From Paraspadella gotoi (Eukaryota; Chaetognatha): a stretch of DNA of 64,000 nucleotides. The translations under genes and the position numbers were made by a program. Each line of letters starts with the position of its first letter. The first letter of the stretch is position 1. Positions 39,201-48,889 of this stretch are shown piece after piece. A model generated the notes under the pieces. The model had not been told where the DNA came from and ran no database searches. It was given only the letters and a program-made list of their open reading frames with translations. The stretch spans positions 21,514,278 to 21,578,277 of the forward strand of contig CM119265.1 in NCBI GenBank assembly GCA_051294375.1. Direction: 5' to 3'.

Positions 39201-42200
39201 TTTCTTCTATTTCATTTTCATTCCTCTTTCTCTTTCTGACTTTTTATCAGAAATTCTCGCTTGATTGTTTTGTCTCCGTCCATTTAGTAAATTTTAGACT
39301 CAAATTAATGTTATAAATGTTTTGAGCGGTTAGTTAAATGTAAATTATAGAATTTTTAGTTTGAATGGATCTCAATCGCTGCTCAGATCTGACGTATTAG
39401 CGAATGTAATAGTTTGTTTAATTCTCTCTCTTCGTCACTTTCCCTCTCACATTTCATACCGGCATCAGTCGCTCACTTGCACACCTACCGAATCCAAACA
39501 AGACTTACCCACACTTGCTATAAAATCATCACCTTCAGCGCCTGCCGCGTTGGCCGAGGCTTGTCAGCCACCGTTAAAAACTGACACTTCCGCTCATGAA
39601 AATTCATCGGCCGATCTTCAGTCTTCGCCTCCTCTCCGACCTTCTCTCGCAGTCCGACACCCGGTCCCGCTAAAAATTCATGAGGTCCGGGTTTCTACTA
39701 CCGTCGAAGTCGCGGACGCTTTTCAACAACAGCAGTTAAAATCGCTGTTGGAGTCAGATTCTCCCGTTTGGACTCTCGAAAATTTTTCCGAGCCAAAATC
39801 CCTGGCTGACTGCGTTACTTGTCATGATTTTTCGGGCCGGGGGTACGCCGCAAATCCGGCCAAAATGTTTAAACCTTTGGTCGTCGTCCGAGGAACTCGC
39901 CGAGAGACGTCGAAACTCGGGACGGAGAAGAACCTAAAATCTTCGTCGATAACGATGGAGGAAAGAGTGGAGGCGGATCTTAAACTCTCAACGGACGATA
40001 GCGTTGAGACGGCGACAATCGCCTCAGTTAGCCCAGCGACATTCTTTAATTCTTCTTTCAAAACCCCCGGTATCTCGATGGCGCCTGTAAGTCGTTTCTT
40101 TTCGAGATCCTATTCGATTTTTACATTTTAAATTGTCAGTTTTTTTTTTTTGTTTTTTTTTTGCATGTTCTCACTGTATAAATGATAAGTTTTTTGCCTG
40201 CTGTTATTTGTGTTTTTGCATACATTTAAGTTATGATCGTTTTTTTATTTTTTGGTTTGCCACTGGTTCATTGACTGCGTTTTGTTTTGCTTTAGCAATT
40301 AGCATGTTTCATACTTTTGACTTCGTATTTTACCAGTTTAACCATGAGCCATAAGGTCGTAGCCATAAGGTTTAAATCGTTGATTTCATATCATTCAAAG
40401 ATTTAATGGGAAATTAATATTTGACTCGGATATAATTTTGTACTCAGTGACGTGTTGAGCATGCCTTTTTTACATTTGAGCTTTTACAATCCACTAGTTA
40501 TCGTTTTTTCGTTCTTTTTTTTTCAGCATGTTGGAAAGGCCGCGTTCGAGACGGAAGCTTCCGAAATGATCAAAGCGCTTCAAGTCGAGTTGATGGCCAT
40601 TCGGCTAAAGGAAGCCGAGAGCGACCACAGCATCAAGGAACTGGAGACAAAGTTGGAAGAGACTCTCGAGGTAGTTGTTAATATATGACGAAAGGAAGTT
40701 CTTTAGTATCTTACTATACGAGACTTTTCGGATTTTTTTTAGGCAAATCGTGAGTTGCAAGAAGGCCCCAACGGTTCTATTGCGTCATTGCAGGATGAGT
40801 TGACGGCTGTGAAATTACGAGAGGCCGAAGCCAATCTCAGCTTGAAAGGTTAATGTGTATTGTGTAAATGTCTACAGTACAGTAGTGTACAGTACTGTAC
40901 TGTACACTCTACGTTGTATAGTATTGTGTTGTCTTGACAATCAAACTGAATTTGTATATGCGAAATTCGTTTCAGAAATGAAACAAAAAGTTTTGGATCT
41001 GGAGCATCAATGGAAAAATTACATTAATTCTGTGGAAGGTGTTACCATCATGAAAGAAGGTTCCAAGGTAGAGTTTTAATCGTTCAGGGTTCTATGAGAA
41101 ATGTTAAGTCAAAGTTTTTACGTTGAATACTCTCCGTACCACTTGTTTTTTCTAGGCCGAGAAAAAAGAGATGATAAAAATTCAAGAGGATTTGATGCTT
41201 GCGAAGTTAAACGAAAACTCCGCGGCGGCATCGGCAAAAGATCATCGGCAAAGGCTTATGGAGATGGAGACGCAGGTTCTTATTTTCTATTAGATTCCGG
41301 ACCAGTTTTGCTCCTCACTTCATCTGTTCATCGCCCTTTAACTCACCCTCGTTTACCCTTCTCCCTGCGGCCACAGAATCAAGTTCTCGCCAATCAACTT
41401 CGTCGCCAGGACGACGAGATCACGCGCCTCAAAGATCGTGTCGTGGAGAAGTCTTCGTCGGAGCGTTCCCTGCGCCACAACATTCTCGAATTTCGCCATC
41501 AAGTCTCCGATCTCGAGTCAAAAGTAAGATGGTGGGAGAACGCCGCCGTCGAGATCGCCAGCGCCGCCCTCGCCTGCGGCCAAGTCGGCGCCGCGTCCGG
41601 CGACGGCGCCGCAGAAGGGCTGGGCGCTGTGGCGCGCGCCGTCATCGACCGTGTGGGCGAGGGGGAAAGGAGGGGAAAGCGCAAGTCGAGGGGCGAGGAA
41701 CAGAGGGCGAGACGAAGAGGGCGAGACAGCGAAGGGTGGAACACGACTACGACCGATGCCGACGGGGAAGAGTCTGACGACGACGATAACATTTCCATGG
41801 ATACAACGACCAATGAAAGCCTCAACCTTGCGTTTTCTATTAAACCAATGGTTAAATCCGAGGAGGAAGGCCCGTGGAATGATTTTGCCAGACATATCGG
41901 AGTCGGCAACAACGGGATGACGGAAGACGAAGAGGCGGTGGCGATAAATAAGGCCAGAACGGACGAGGAGGCGATGGAGGTGGTAAAGGAAAGTGAATCT
42001 GAGGCTAAAATCGTGGTAGAAGTGCCCGTCCATAAGCCCGTTCTTGATACGGTTGACGCCGTGGACAAGGTCGTCACCGAATCCCCTCCCGTCGTTGAAT
42101 CTTCACTTTCCGACGTCGACGAAACTGCGATGACGGCGAGGTCGACGAACACTTCGAATCCTAATCTCAAAGCTCTTGCGGCGGAAGATGAGCCGAAGAA

Positions 42201-45200
42201 GGACGTTGTTTCTCTTTCTGTTGCCTTCGAGACTAACCCTGCCAAACCCGAGCGCAATCTTGAAAAGAAAGACGACCTAACTGAGGTTCACCAATCCGAT
42301 TCAGTTGATGCGGTGGTGGCTTCGACATCCGAGGACGAAACCGCTCCAGCCCCGAATTTCGCCAGAGCCGCGAGCGTCAGATTCTCGCACTCGCGCTTTA
42401 ACCCTACCACGCCTTTCAGCAGGGCGAAACGCCGCACAACCCCGTCGCTCGGCGCCGCAAAACGTGCCACTTCTGACGTTGGCTTGAATTCTAATCGAGA
42501 CGAAAATAGCAACACGAAAATTTCGTCCACGGACACGCCTTTTGTTTACACGTCAGAAGATTTAGCCGTCAAAAGCGCCGTCGATGTGACTGGGGAGACA
42601 GATGCGAAAAAACAAAAGACTCAAGAAACTCGTGAATCGGAAGATGAATGGCTTTAGAAACTTAAATAGTTAATTGAACTAAACAGGAAATCCAGCGCTC
42701 GGATGAAGATCTTAAGAAAAAATACAGATTTGCTATTACTCGAATGCGCGTATTAAATCCTTATCAATCTATTACGTATAATATTACCTGGCACTTTATA
42801 AGCCTTTGTATGATCCCAAACCTACTGTGAGACACGCGTTCCTTGTATTTTCATTTTGGTCATATAACAGTCAATGGTGAAGCATGATTCACAGCAGTTT
42901 TGAACATTATCACATTTTTTTCGACTGGCAGTCTTATTTTACTGAATTTTCTGAAATCTTAATTATGTTTTTTAAACTTACCATAACTGGAAAGTACGTG
43001 CTTACGTGCTTTCTTCTTTTTAATTGCGGGTTCTTAAATCCAAATTCCAGAGATTTGATTAAAAGATTTAAATATTGCTGAGACTGACTAGACAGACTTA
43101 ATTTTGCATGATATAATTAATAATAATGATGATTACTAGTAAAAGTAGCAAGTTAATTAGTTTTGGGTTCGCTTTACACCAAGTTCTAAATATTGTTGAT
43201 AACCACGACTTATTTAATGATTGCCAAATTTTTGTTTTTCAGTTTGAACGTTCTGTTTGATTTATTAATAAAGGGTATTTTTCGGTAGTCATTGTAGATT
43301 GGTGTCTACCATGAAAACAAAAGGTAAGACATGTAGTACATGCACGTTTACCAGATAACCACCACAGATAACTATCTCCGTGCACTTGCTTGAAACGTTG
43401 CATGATTTTCTTGTTTTATTTCTGAAAGTTTTACAATTTTTTCTTGCACTACATAATTTTTTCCCAACACCCTGTGAACGTGTCAGATCTCTCAGTGGGT
43501 TTGGATCTTTTCAATTACATTTTATTTATATCGGTGTCTTGTAGATCAACAATTATTCCGCTGTTCAGTGTAGCAAATTCGTCTGTATTTAACGCTACAT
43601 TAGGTTCACTTTAAATCTCAATGAGTAGTCCCATAAAGTTTTCAGACTAAAAGATTTAAAAAAGCATATTTCGCATATTTTTCCGTAAATATTTATTTCT
43701 CACTTTCCCGTTTCCGTTCCCATTCCTTGCTTTCCCCCCCCTTTCCCTCCTTGCCAACTTCACCGTATCGCCGCAAAGCTAAGAGAAGAAAATATGATGG
43801 GTCGCATCAAGGAGGCGGAGCACCATCAAATCGTTGGCGACCTCCAGAGAAAAGTTGCAGAATTGGAATCAAAGGTAATTTTCACGCAAATTTCAATTTT
43901 TGTTAGTACTTACTTTTTTCATAGTTTTGATTTTGACACGGCAGTTAGTTTTAGTATAACTTGTTTTCTTTATTAAACAATTCTAATAGCAAGAAAAGAT
44001 CAAATCAACTTTTCAAAAAAATTTAATATTTTAATTAATTTTTATACTTTTCTCTCCGACAGCACCTGGAGCTGGTTACTTCGGGTCAACTCTCTCTGCA
44101 CGAAGCCGACGCGAACGACGCCTCATTGGCGGCGCTGTCTTTCTTGGCGCGCGAGGAACGCAGCGACGGGGCGGGCGTTTCGCAGCAAGGTGCGTTGCGT
44201 GGGAAAGAGGCAGACGCTGCGGCTCTGGAGGAGGAGATCGAGCAGATGCGCGTCAACGAACGCGTCGAGGCGCGTCTCTTACAAGGTTAGTCGAAAATCT
44301 TTCGTCCAAAAGTCGAAAAACTATAGATCATCACCGATTTCTCTTTCTCGCCCCTTTCGCTAGACTCTTCCTCGAGAGGGCGTCGCTTTAACGGTGACCG
44401 CTCCGCCTTAGAGTTGGGCGTCGTGGACGAAGACGAAGAAGACGACGACGTCGAGTTGAAGGTAGATTAAAAATGACGAGCTTCTTTTTAATCTAAATAT
44501 TTTTTTATGGATCGTGTTATTTTTGTCAAAAAAACATTTTTAGGCCGTACTTAATTCTACTTTTAAAGAAGCAAGACACGAATTAGAAAATCTCTTGTTT
44601 CCCGACGAAAAGGCGAGGGACCTGGAAAATCAGCTGCTTTTAGCCACAGACGTTTTGAGGTGAAAAAAAGAGGGATTTTATCGGTTAGGTCATATTTTTG
44701 CAAAAGAACTGTTGACACTGTCAATGACAGAATTCGATTGCTTCGCCCGGATTACAACTTTCAACTTTTTATTTTTAGTAATAAATCTTCGGCTCGTTGC
44801 TCCTTCAACCACAAAACCTTTGACACTCCTGGACGATTACCCACCGACAATCTTTTCGGTAAATCTTTTGTCTATTGCTTGACGATTTTATTAGTTACGC
44901 CACAAGTACTCGCGGAGCAACTCTATATAAGTCACATTTCGGTCGGTCGGTTAAAGATGCTCATAGTTATAACTCGCTTATAGTTTGTTGCTCATTTGTT
45001 AAGACAAAAAACCTCAAATCTAATTCTAAGCGACTACTAGCACCGCCTTTTATTTTTTAAAGATGTTATTTCAATGCAGTACGTGTAGAAAATTTATGGG
45101 ATAACAAAGTCACTGCGGCGCAACATAACATTTTCGTTCTCGTTTAATTTTAATTAATTCAAGTTAATTTTTACTATATATTACATTATCCCTTAGAAGC

Positions 45201-45468
45201 TTCCGCGCCTCCCGACAAAATGGGAACCGTCGAACAAAGCATTCACTCGGCGCATTTGCGATCGGCCGCCCAGGCCGACGTCGCCTCCAACTCTAGTCAA
45301 GAGACGAGTCGCGTGTTGTCTCGCAACGATTCCAATGTTGGACTCGATGTCGAGCTCTTGCTGGCGGGAATCGGCGCCAGTTGCGACGCCGGGAACTCGA
45401 GGTCGCCTTCCGTGGCTTCTTCCGACACATTCCAACCTATTGTTACTAACATTAAAGCTCCATCTTGA
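18209..45468 (+). CDS. EVI5: EVI5-type Rab GTPase-activating protein (TBC domain plus coiled coils)
   Basis: Stimulates GTP hydrolysis by Rab GTPases (EVI5 family: Rab11/Rab35 traffic, centrosome and midbody). Exons: 18209-18289, 18409-18539, 18605-18738, 19940-20055, 33269-33363, 33599-33748, 33828-33967, 34160-34305, 35984-36112, 36214-36429, 38025-38195, 40527-40670, 40743-40848, 40976-41067, 41156-41275, 41377-41523, 43779-43874, 44063-44285, 44364-44461, 44544-44659, 44779-44858, 45197-45468. All phases agree, giving 1000 aa. The N-terminus is Ser-rich and includes ELLSKLERENK. The TBC domain covers exons 4-9 with both catalytic fingers: the arginine of IRRDIARTYP and the YxQ of GYCQGSAFIVGLLLMQMPEE. 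Exons 10-18 are coiled coil (LRTENKLLKQRI, ADRLIQGQVTRAQEAEE). The intron from 20056 to 33268 contains a whole antisense gene. Optional exons at 39469-40086 and 41524-42657 are listed separately. Confidence 0.95.
18750..19100. repeat. Reiterated GGGGTAAxxxGGAACA motif, possible DNA-transposon remnant
   Basis: In the intron after EVI5 exon 3 the motif appears three times: GGGGTAATTCGGAACA and GGGGTAATTTGGAACA side by side near 18760-18790, and GGGGTAAAACGGAACA near 19075. Such reiterations are typical of subterminal transposase-binding sites, but no opposite end or transposase frame is visible. Confidence 0.3.
19640..19674. repeat. (ATA)n microsatellite
   Basis: A run of about eleven AAT/ATA triplets in the intron between EVI5 exons 3 and 4. 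Confidence 0.9.
21535..33184 (-). CDS. WDR49/WDR64-like protein: EF-hand pair followed by many WD40 repeats
   Basis: The gene lies entirely inside the 13-kb EVI5 intron on the other strand. It starts with ATG at 33184-33182 and a GC donor (TTAG|GCAAGT), then short acidic exons at 33036-33087, 32329-32363 and 32217-32249. Two EF-hand loops follow: DADGGGTLDIEE across the 31.2/31.1-kb exons and DANCDENVDWDE at 30.8 kb. Both have acidic residues at positions 1, 3, 5 or 9, and 12. About 27 further exons, from 30669 down to 21535, encode WD40 repeats such as SISKDGIVNFW, DNVIIVWNMKDG, GTLKIWNYNNG, YDGEMIVWNLDTG and STGHLHIWDISGW. The C-terminus is at 21679-21896 and 21535-21621. This order is that of the animal WDR49/WDR64/WDY family, which is mostly ciliary or testis-expressed. 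Splicing near 22.07-22.24 kb and 24.05-24.13 kb is unclear. Several introns carry mobile elements. Confidence 0.85.
25028..25085 (+). ncRNA. Hammerhead-ribozyme-like motif, copy 3 (weak stem II)
   Basis: CTGATGA at 25042-25048 is followed about 17 bases later by GAAAC at 25066-25070 and then ATGTAC. The tail, TTTTTTAATAAAAATGAAAAC, resembles that of the two other copies. Stem II would pair only GGC with GCT, so folding is doubtful. It lies in an intron of the WDR49-like gene. I take it as a decayed or divergent relative of the copy near 30.4 kb. Confidence 0.45.
28030..28175. repeat. Direct repeat pair, about 57 bp each
   Basis: 28030-28086 and 28120-28175 are near-identical, from GTCATAGGA(T/C)GGAGATA to GAGTTCCTCGACAGT or CTAGTTCCTCGACAGT. 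They lie in the GC-rich core (27.8-28.2 kb) of the composite insertion. The open frames in this core look repeat-derived and are not annotated as genes. Confidence 0.8.
28310..28585 (+). mobile_element. tRNA-derived SINE-like element
   Basis: A canonical B box, GGTTCAATCCC (about 28401-28411), is preceded at about the right spacing by a degenerate A box in GGTTGCTCATTGAGTAAAGCC (near 28355). A GC-rich body containing CGGCCGTAAGCCGCC follows. It is not related by eye to the heads at 7.1 or 16.9 kb, so a third SINE family is likely. It is nested in the 2.2-kb insertion. Confidence 0.5.
29533..29600 (+). ncRNA. Hammerhead-ribozyme-like motif, copy 2 (core substitutions)
   Basis: TTGATGA at 29541-29547 stands where CTGATGA is expected. 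A perfect stem II follows, GGCTT and AAGCC around a six-base loop, then AAAAC in place of GAAAC, then TTGTC. Downstream, AAAAATAAATTCGTTGATGTAAAAA matches the tail of the intact copy near 30.4 kb. Stem II is conserved while two core bases have changed, so this copy has probably lost cleavage activity. Confidence 0.55.
30380..30452 (-). ncRNA. Hammerhead ribozyme (type I, Penelope-like/retrozyme class), intact core
   Basis: On the minus strand CTGATGA (complement of 30428-30434) is followed by a spacer A. Stem II then forms from GACTT and AAGTC around the loop GTACAA, a perfect 5-bp match, followed by GAAAC and ATGTCC. CATG is self-complementary, so stem III would form between two copies, as described for minimal hammerheads of Penelope-like elements. 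GTC supplies the cleavage triplet. Stem I can form from TATT/AATA and TG/CA with a UUG bulge. The motif lies in an intron of the WDR49-like gene, in sense with that transcript. All invariant core bases are present. Confidence 0.75.
35311..35932. repeat. GC-rich repeat with two direct copies of about 205 bp
   Basis: In the EVI5 intron between exons 8 and 9, the block 35313-35522 is repeated at about 35729-35930 with roughly 90 percent identity. Both contain CTTTGCCAACGCAGAGGGAAG and GAGCCAATGGGATTGGCT and end in CCACAG. Between them is a 200-bp spacer with two copies of GGCATAGGC(G/A)TTTGTCGTAGCGTA. The block stands out sharply from AT-rich flanks. A minus-strand frame of 136 codons across it is repeat-derived. 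Confidence 0.7.
36661..37946 (-). CDS. Nested antisense gene of unknown function, Cys-rich N-terminus
   Basis: Lies within the EVI5 intron between exons 10 and 11, on the other strand. Exons: 37560-37946, 37213-37336, 37012-37144, 36840-36945, 36661-36801, all in phase, giving about 296 aa. The N-terminus carries two related cysteine clusters, NCGCQKADCHC and ICDCKFDCHC, separated by a KDEKPAEKAEK spacer. A Lys/Pro-rich part follows, then a distinctive aromatic segment (VFGWYGGDNYERHMDAGRY, MPWRN) and a charged C-terminal third (DGDRFGVRRNILENARLGKI). Two of its introns use GC donors (CCAG|GCAAGA and AAAG|GCAATA). No signal peptide or membrane segment is visible. The paired C-x-C and C-H-C clusters could bind metal. 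I do not recognise the family. The splice model is supported by phase and codon usage only. Confidence 0.65.
39469..40086 (+). CDS. EVI5: In-phase cassette exon of EVI5 (206 codons)
   Basis: An open frame lies between EVI5 exons 11 and 12, bounded by an acceptor (GGCATCAG|TCG) and a strong donor (GCGCCT|GTAAGT). It is exactly 618 bases and phase 0 at both ends, as are the neighbouring exons, so it can be included or skipped without a frame change. The peptide is Ser/Pro/Thr-rich and disordered-looking (SSPSAPAALAEACQPPL). Inclusion would split the coiled-coil region with a long flexible linker. I know of no counterpart in other EVI5 proteins. Confidence 0.6.
41377..42657 (+). CDS. EVI5: Alternative long 3' exon of EVI5 (read-through C-terminus)
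   Basis: The frame of EVI5 exon 16 does not stop at its donor (AAA|GTAAGA at 41524). It continues open for a further 377 codons to a TAG at 42655-42657. The extension has coding-like codon use throughout and ends in acidic and Ser/Thr-rich low-complexity sequence, with a basic stretch (RRGKRKSRGEEQRARRRGR). A transcript that ignores the donor and ends nearby would make an EVI5 lacking the conserved C-terminal coiled coil encoded at 43.8-45.5 kb. Confidence 0.6.
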   Translation, partial: NQVLANQLRRQDDEITRLKDRVVEKSSSERSLRHNILEFRHQVSDLESKVRWWENAAVEIASAALACGQVGAASGDGAAEGLGAVARAVIDRVGEGERRGKRKSRGEEQRARRRGRDSEGWNTTTTDADGEESDDDDNISMDTTTNESLNLAFSIKPMVKSEEEGPWNDFARHIGVGNNGMTEDEEAVAINKARTDEEAMEVVKESESEAKIVVEVPVHKPVLDTVDAVDKVVTESPPVVESSLSDVDETAMTARSTNTSNPNLKALAAEDEPKKDVVSLSVAFETNPAKPERNLEKKDDLTEVHQSDSVDAVVASTSEDETAPAPNFARAASVRFSHSRFNPTTPFSRAKRRTTPSLGAAKRATSDVGLNSNRDENSNTKISSTDTPFVYTSEDLAVKSAVDVTGETDAKKQKTQETRESEDEWL

Positions 45469-46037
45469 TGAGAAGAAATTGGGGAAGGAAAAACAACCGC
45501 TAATGTTTACTTAATCAACTTTTATCTCGAACCCTTATCTCACCGCACATATCCGTTCTTTTACTCCTTTTATGGGCTTTTTTCTTCGTTTTCTAAGTGG
45601 TTTATTGTATCATTTGTCTTGTCTATAAGACTTTTTTTGCGATTGAAATTTTTTACCGCCATGTACTTGCTACTGTTTTTTGTAGTTTTCCTATTAGAAA
45701 TATTTTTCTGTCAGATTTATCCAGCTTACAGGCGTATATTTAACATTATGTTGAGTCAAGATTGTTTTTACAGCTATTCGGATTTTTTCCTTTTCTGTAA
45801 TCCTTCTATACCTTTTTTGCAGCAGTTAGGCCAGCGATTTAGCTAAGTCCATAGTTTCGCCGAATCACGAAATTACTAGCCAACTAATCAGGAATGACGT
45901 TCGTCACATTGAAGAACAAACTAGTCCGTTAGATAGAAGAAAAAACAAAAGCAATCTTCCGCTGACGAAGCAAAGGAAGTTTTACTCTTACTTTTCCTTT
46001 TCTTTTTTTCCTTTTTTTTCCTCTCCTTTTCCTTCCA
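45469..46037. other. AT-rich intergenic spacer
   Basis: Between the EVI5 stop and the next gene. It holds the EVI5 3' UTR and the promoter of the next gene. I see no exon or repeat; the short open frames are AT-rich noise. Confidence 0.5.
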
Positions 46038-47484
46038 ATGAAGCCTCTTGTCATCTTCGGATCCGAGCGTAAATACGTTCCTGTAGTGGACGAGAATGGC
46101 GACCTCGTCGCCTACCGCCCCACCGATGCCACCCCCCCACCTCCTCCCCCTACCAACGATGCCGCCCCTCGCCCCCGAAGAAGGAAGAAGCGGAACGCCG
46201 TCTTCGTGGTCGAGTCCAAGGGTAAGCACAGCGTGGTCCCCTGCCGACCGGACACGCCTCCTCCGCTCGTGCAAGGAAGCGACAAGGATGAAAAAGAGGA
46301 AGAGAAGAGAGCGACGAAAGTCGCTTTCGAGCGGAACTCGGTGTCCAAGTTGCTGGACGATCTGAGTCATAAGTACGCCGCCTCCAAACTCCCGACTAGG
46401 GAGACAATCAGACGGCGGGCCTCGGAGAGACTTTCTCGCCGGCTTGAGAACGAGAATTTGAATCGTGACGAGGAAAGACCGGGGCGAGACGATCCCGTGC
46501 TCGTTTATCGTCGAGCGAGGTTCGTATTATTTATTCGCTACTAGTCATCGTGATATTATTCTTTCATATTCAGAGCAACACTATAAATTTGAATTACCAA
46601 TTGAAAAAAGTGATAATTCATTTATATTTTTACTTAGTCCTTCCAAATCGGCTCCTATCACGGTCCTCGACAAAAACTTTGGCTACAATCCTTACGGGTC
46701 GACCACATCGTCTTATTGGTCGTCATCGCCGCGTTCTCTAGCTCCTCCCCCGCCGCCGCCTCCTCCACCGCCGGGTGAAATAGTTTGCGCCGTTTGCGGC
46801 TTTCCCTATTGCATCTGCGGTTTCGGGATTCCCAGTTTCGAAACTTTCGACGGAGGACCGCCAGGTTTTATAATTTATTAAAAATGTCCCCAAGAAGAGT
46901 AATAAGAAATGGAAAATTATAACGTTATTTTTTTCGCTATTTACCAGCATTCGGACGTGCCGCCCCGCCGCAGCCGGAGGAGGAGGAATATTCCATGTCC
47001 TCGGCGTATTACCCTCCGCCTCCACCCCCGCCTATCAGTTATCCTCCTTACTACCCGTCTTACAGTTACACTCCGTATTACAGCTCTTATTATGATGCTC
47101 GGTCGGGAAGCGGAAGATATTGTCATTGTGAGCGGAACAATCAACGAGCAAGCAGTAGTCGATCTTGGTCCGGGGAGGGCAAGGCCACGTCGCAGCAGTC
47201 GAAAAAAAAGTAGGTATAACTGGTGCTTTGGCTGTAACTACGTAGTTTTTCTTGACATTTGTTTCGGCTAATACTAAAGTTTGAGTGTTGTCGGATTTAA
47301 CTTGCTCAAAACGATTCCCTTTTGTTTCAGAAAAGCCAGAGAACTCGAAGATCAAAAGACGAGTCGCTCCCGGGATTCTTCCTCGTCGTCCACTTCCTAT
47401 TCGGAATACTTTAACATTAATAAGGACAAAAATAAAAGCAAAAATAGAAATTCAAATGATAATAGAATGACGGCGAGTGATTGA
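46038..47484 (+). CDS. Proline/tyrosine-rich protein with a CxxC...CxC motif, function unknown
   Basis: Four exons (46038-46519, 46638-46864, 46948-47209, 47331-47484) join in phase to 374 aa. The N-terminal exon has a run of prolines, basic clusters and an Arg/Glu-rich helical stretch (RETIRRRASERLSRRLENEN). The middle has ten consecutive prolines followed by CAVCGFPYCICGFG, a compact cysteine cluster that could bind a metal. The third exon is a Pro/Tyr/Ser run (YYPPPPPPPISYPPYY), and the C-terminus is Lys/Asn/Ser-rich. There is no signal peptide. The overall style resembles structural, disordered proteins. Its neighbour downstream shares the Pro-rich and Cys-cluster style, so the two may be distant duplicates. 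I do not recognise a family. Confidence 0.7.
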
Positions 47485-47594
47485 GAAAACCGATGTTTTT
47501 CGGGTGATATTATGATAAGTTTGCCAATATTTCTATAAAGCGATGGTTTTGTAGATATGATAACAATTACGTGTATATATAATGGAATAAGAAC

Positions 47595-48758
47595 ATGAAG
47601 GGTAAATCACTAAATGAACATCTCTCTAAGCGCCGTAAAACGTGGTTTTCCTCTCCACTTATTCCGCCCGATGCCCGTTTTCGGTGCCTCCCTCGAGTTA
47701 GCGCTCCCGAAGCCTTCCGGTGGTCTACTTCCGACAAATCTTTACGGAACGCAACGAGTCTTGCACTAAAGGCAGTCCTCAGGATGGTTATTTCAAGTTA
47801 GCGTCTCCAGGGAGAAAACGTCCGCAGTCCCCCGCGCGCGACGAATCCGTCTCACAGTCGCCCGAGGTTCCGCCGCCGATTATCGCTGAGGAGCCTAAGT
47901 TTTCCGTCGCGAGTCGAATATCGTCTCCCAAAGCCAGCCTCGTTGAGGCGCCTCCGCCTCCGTTTTACAATTGCAGGGAACTCTCGTGTGCCCCGCTCGT
48001 GATAAGGGCGAAATGCGCTGCACCCATGATCTCGCAGTCGCCTTGTATTGCTCCTTGTTCCGATGCTTATTATCCGAGACCAGTGCGTCAATTTATTCCT
48101 CGGTTGAACGATTATTCTTGCCCTGGGAACCGAGAGGACGACCTCGCCGCGAGGGCTTGGACGAACGACTGTTCCGAGGATCGCTCGTCTCCTTTGCATA
48201 ATCTGGTCCGTGGTGACCCTTGTCGCAGTGGAGTCGTAAGACGTTTTGTGGGCAGACCATCGAAAGCTTGCGAGGTCAGTAGAGGGTTAATCTTATTAAT
48301 TATTATTACTGCCATTGTTGTCTACTAGCGGTCTCAATGGTCAGGTATGTGCCCGCCTCCCCTGCGTATGTTGCCTTCGATGCGTTTGCTACCCTTGTAT
48401 CTGTCCCGCGTCGGGCGTCGCGTCTTGCCCGACCTGTTTCCTCAACCCCTGCGCGTGCCGGGCCTCTGGTCCCTCCCGCTCCAGTCGCTCTTCGTGGCGA
48501 ACGCTTCTCGAGACAGAAGAGGAGCTGCTGAGACGCCTGGTGGGTCGCGTCCGCCAGGTGGACTCTCGATCTTCGACGGCCAAGCGCCAGATCGACCAAA
48601 TGAAGCGCCTCTACGAAACACGGACGTCGAAGACGAATGACGTGGCGGGTGACGTGGGGAAGCTGAAAGGAGAGAATAAAAACCTTGCTGAGCTAAGAGA
48701 GAAACTGGAGGAGGAGAGAGAAAAGCTGAGAAAGGTGATAACCGAGTGCGACTGTTGA
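47595..48758 (+). CDS. Cys-rich protein with C-terminal coiled coil, function unknown (start uncertain)
   Basis: The clear part is one exon in frame from about 47702 to 48274 plus a second at 48345-48758, joined in phase 0. The first is Pro/Ser-rich with scattered cysteines. The second opens with a dense cysteine array (CVCCLRCVCYPCICPASG, CPTCFLNPCAC) and ends in a helical Glu/Lys/Arg stretch (ETEEELLRRLVGRV, LREKLEEEREKLRKV). The beginning is unresolved. An ATG at 47595 opens a coding-like frame of about 55 codons that is out of step with the main frame, and no intron I can find joins them. There may be an upstream exon, a sequence error or a real frameshift. Function unknown. Confidence 0.6.
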
Positions 48759-48889
48759 AACACTTGCCTCCTTGACAACTACATAATCTATTGTCCATCA
48801 AAAGCTTTTTTTTTTAATTTTCTTTAGGCTAACGCAGTTTTTTTTTTTGTCAACAATTCTCGATTGTTTTTGTCTTTATTCCCCGACAG

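Noticed and set aside
41499-42257. 252-codon minus-strand open frame
   Set aside because: Shadow of the strongly coding EVI5 extension on the plus strand; created by codon bias and lacking any domain.
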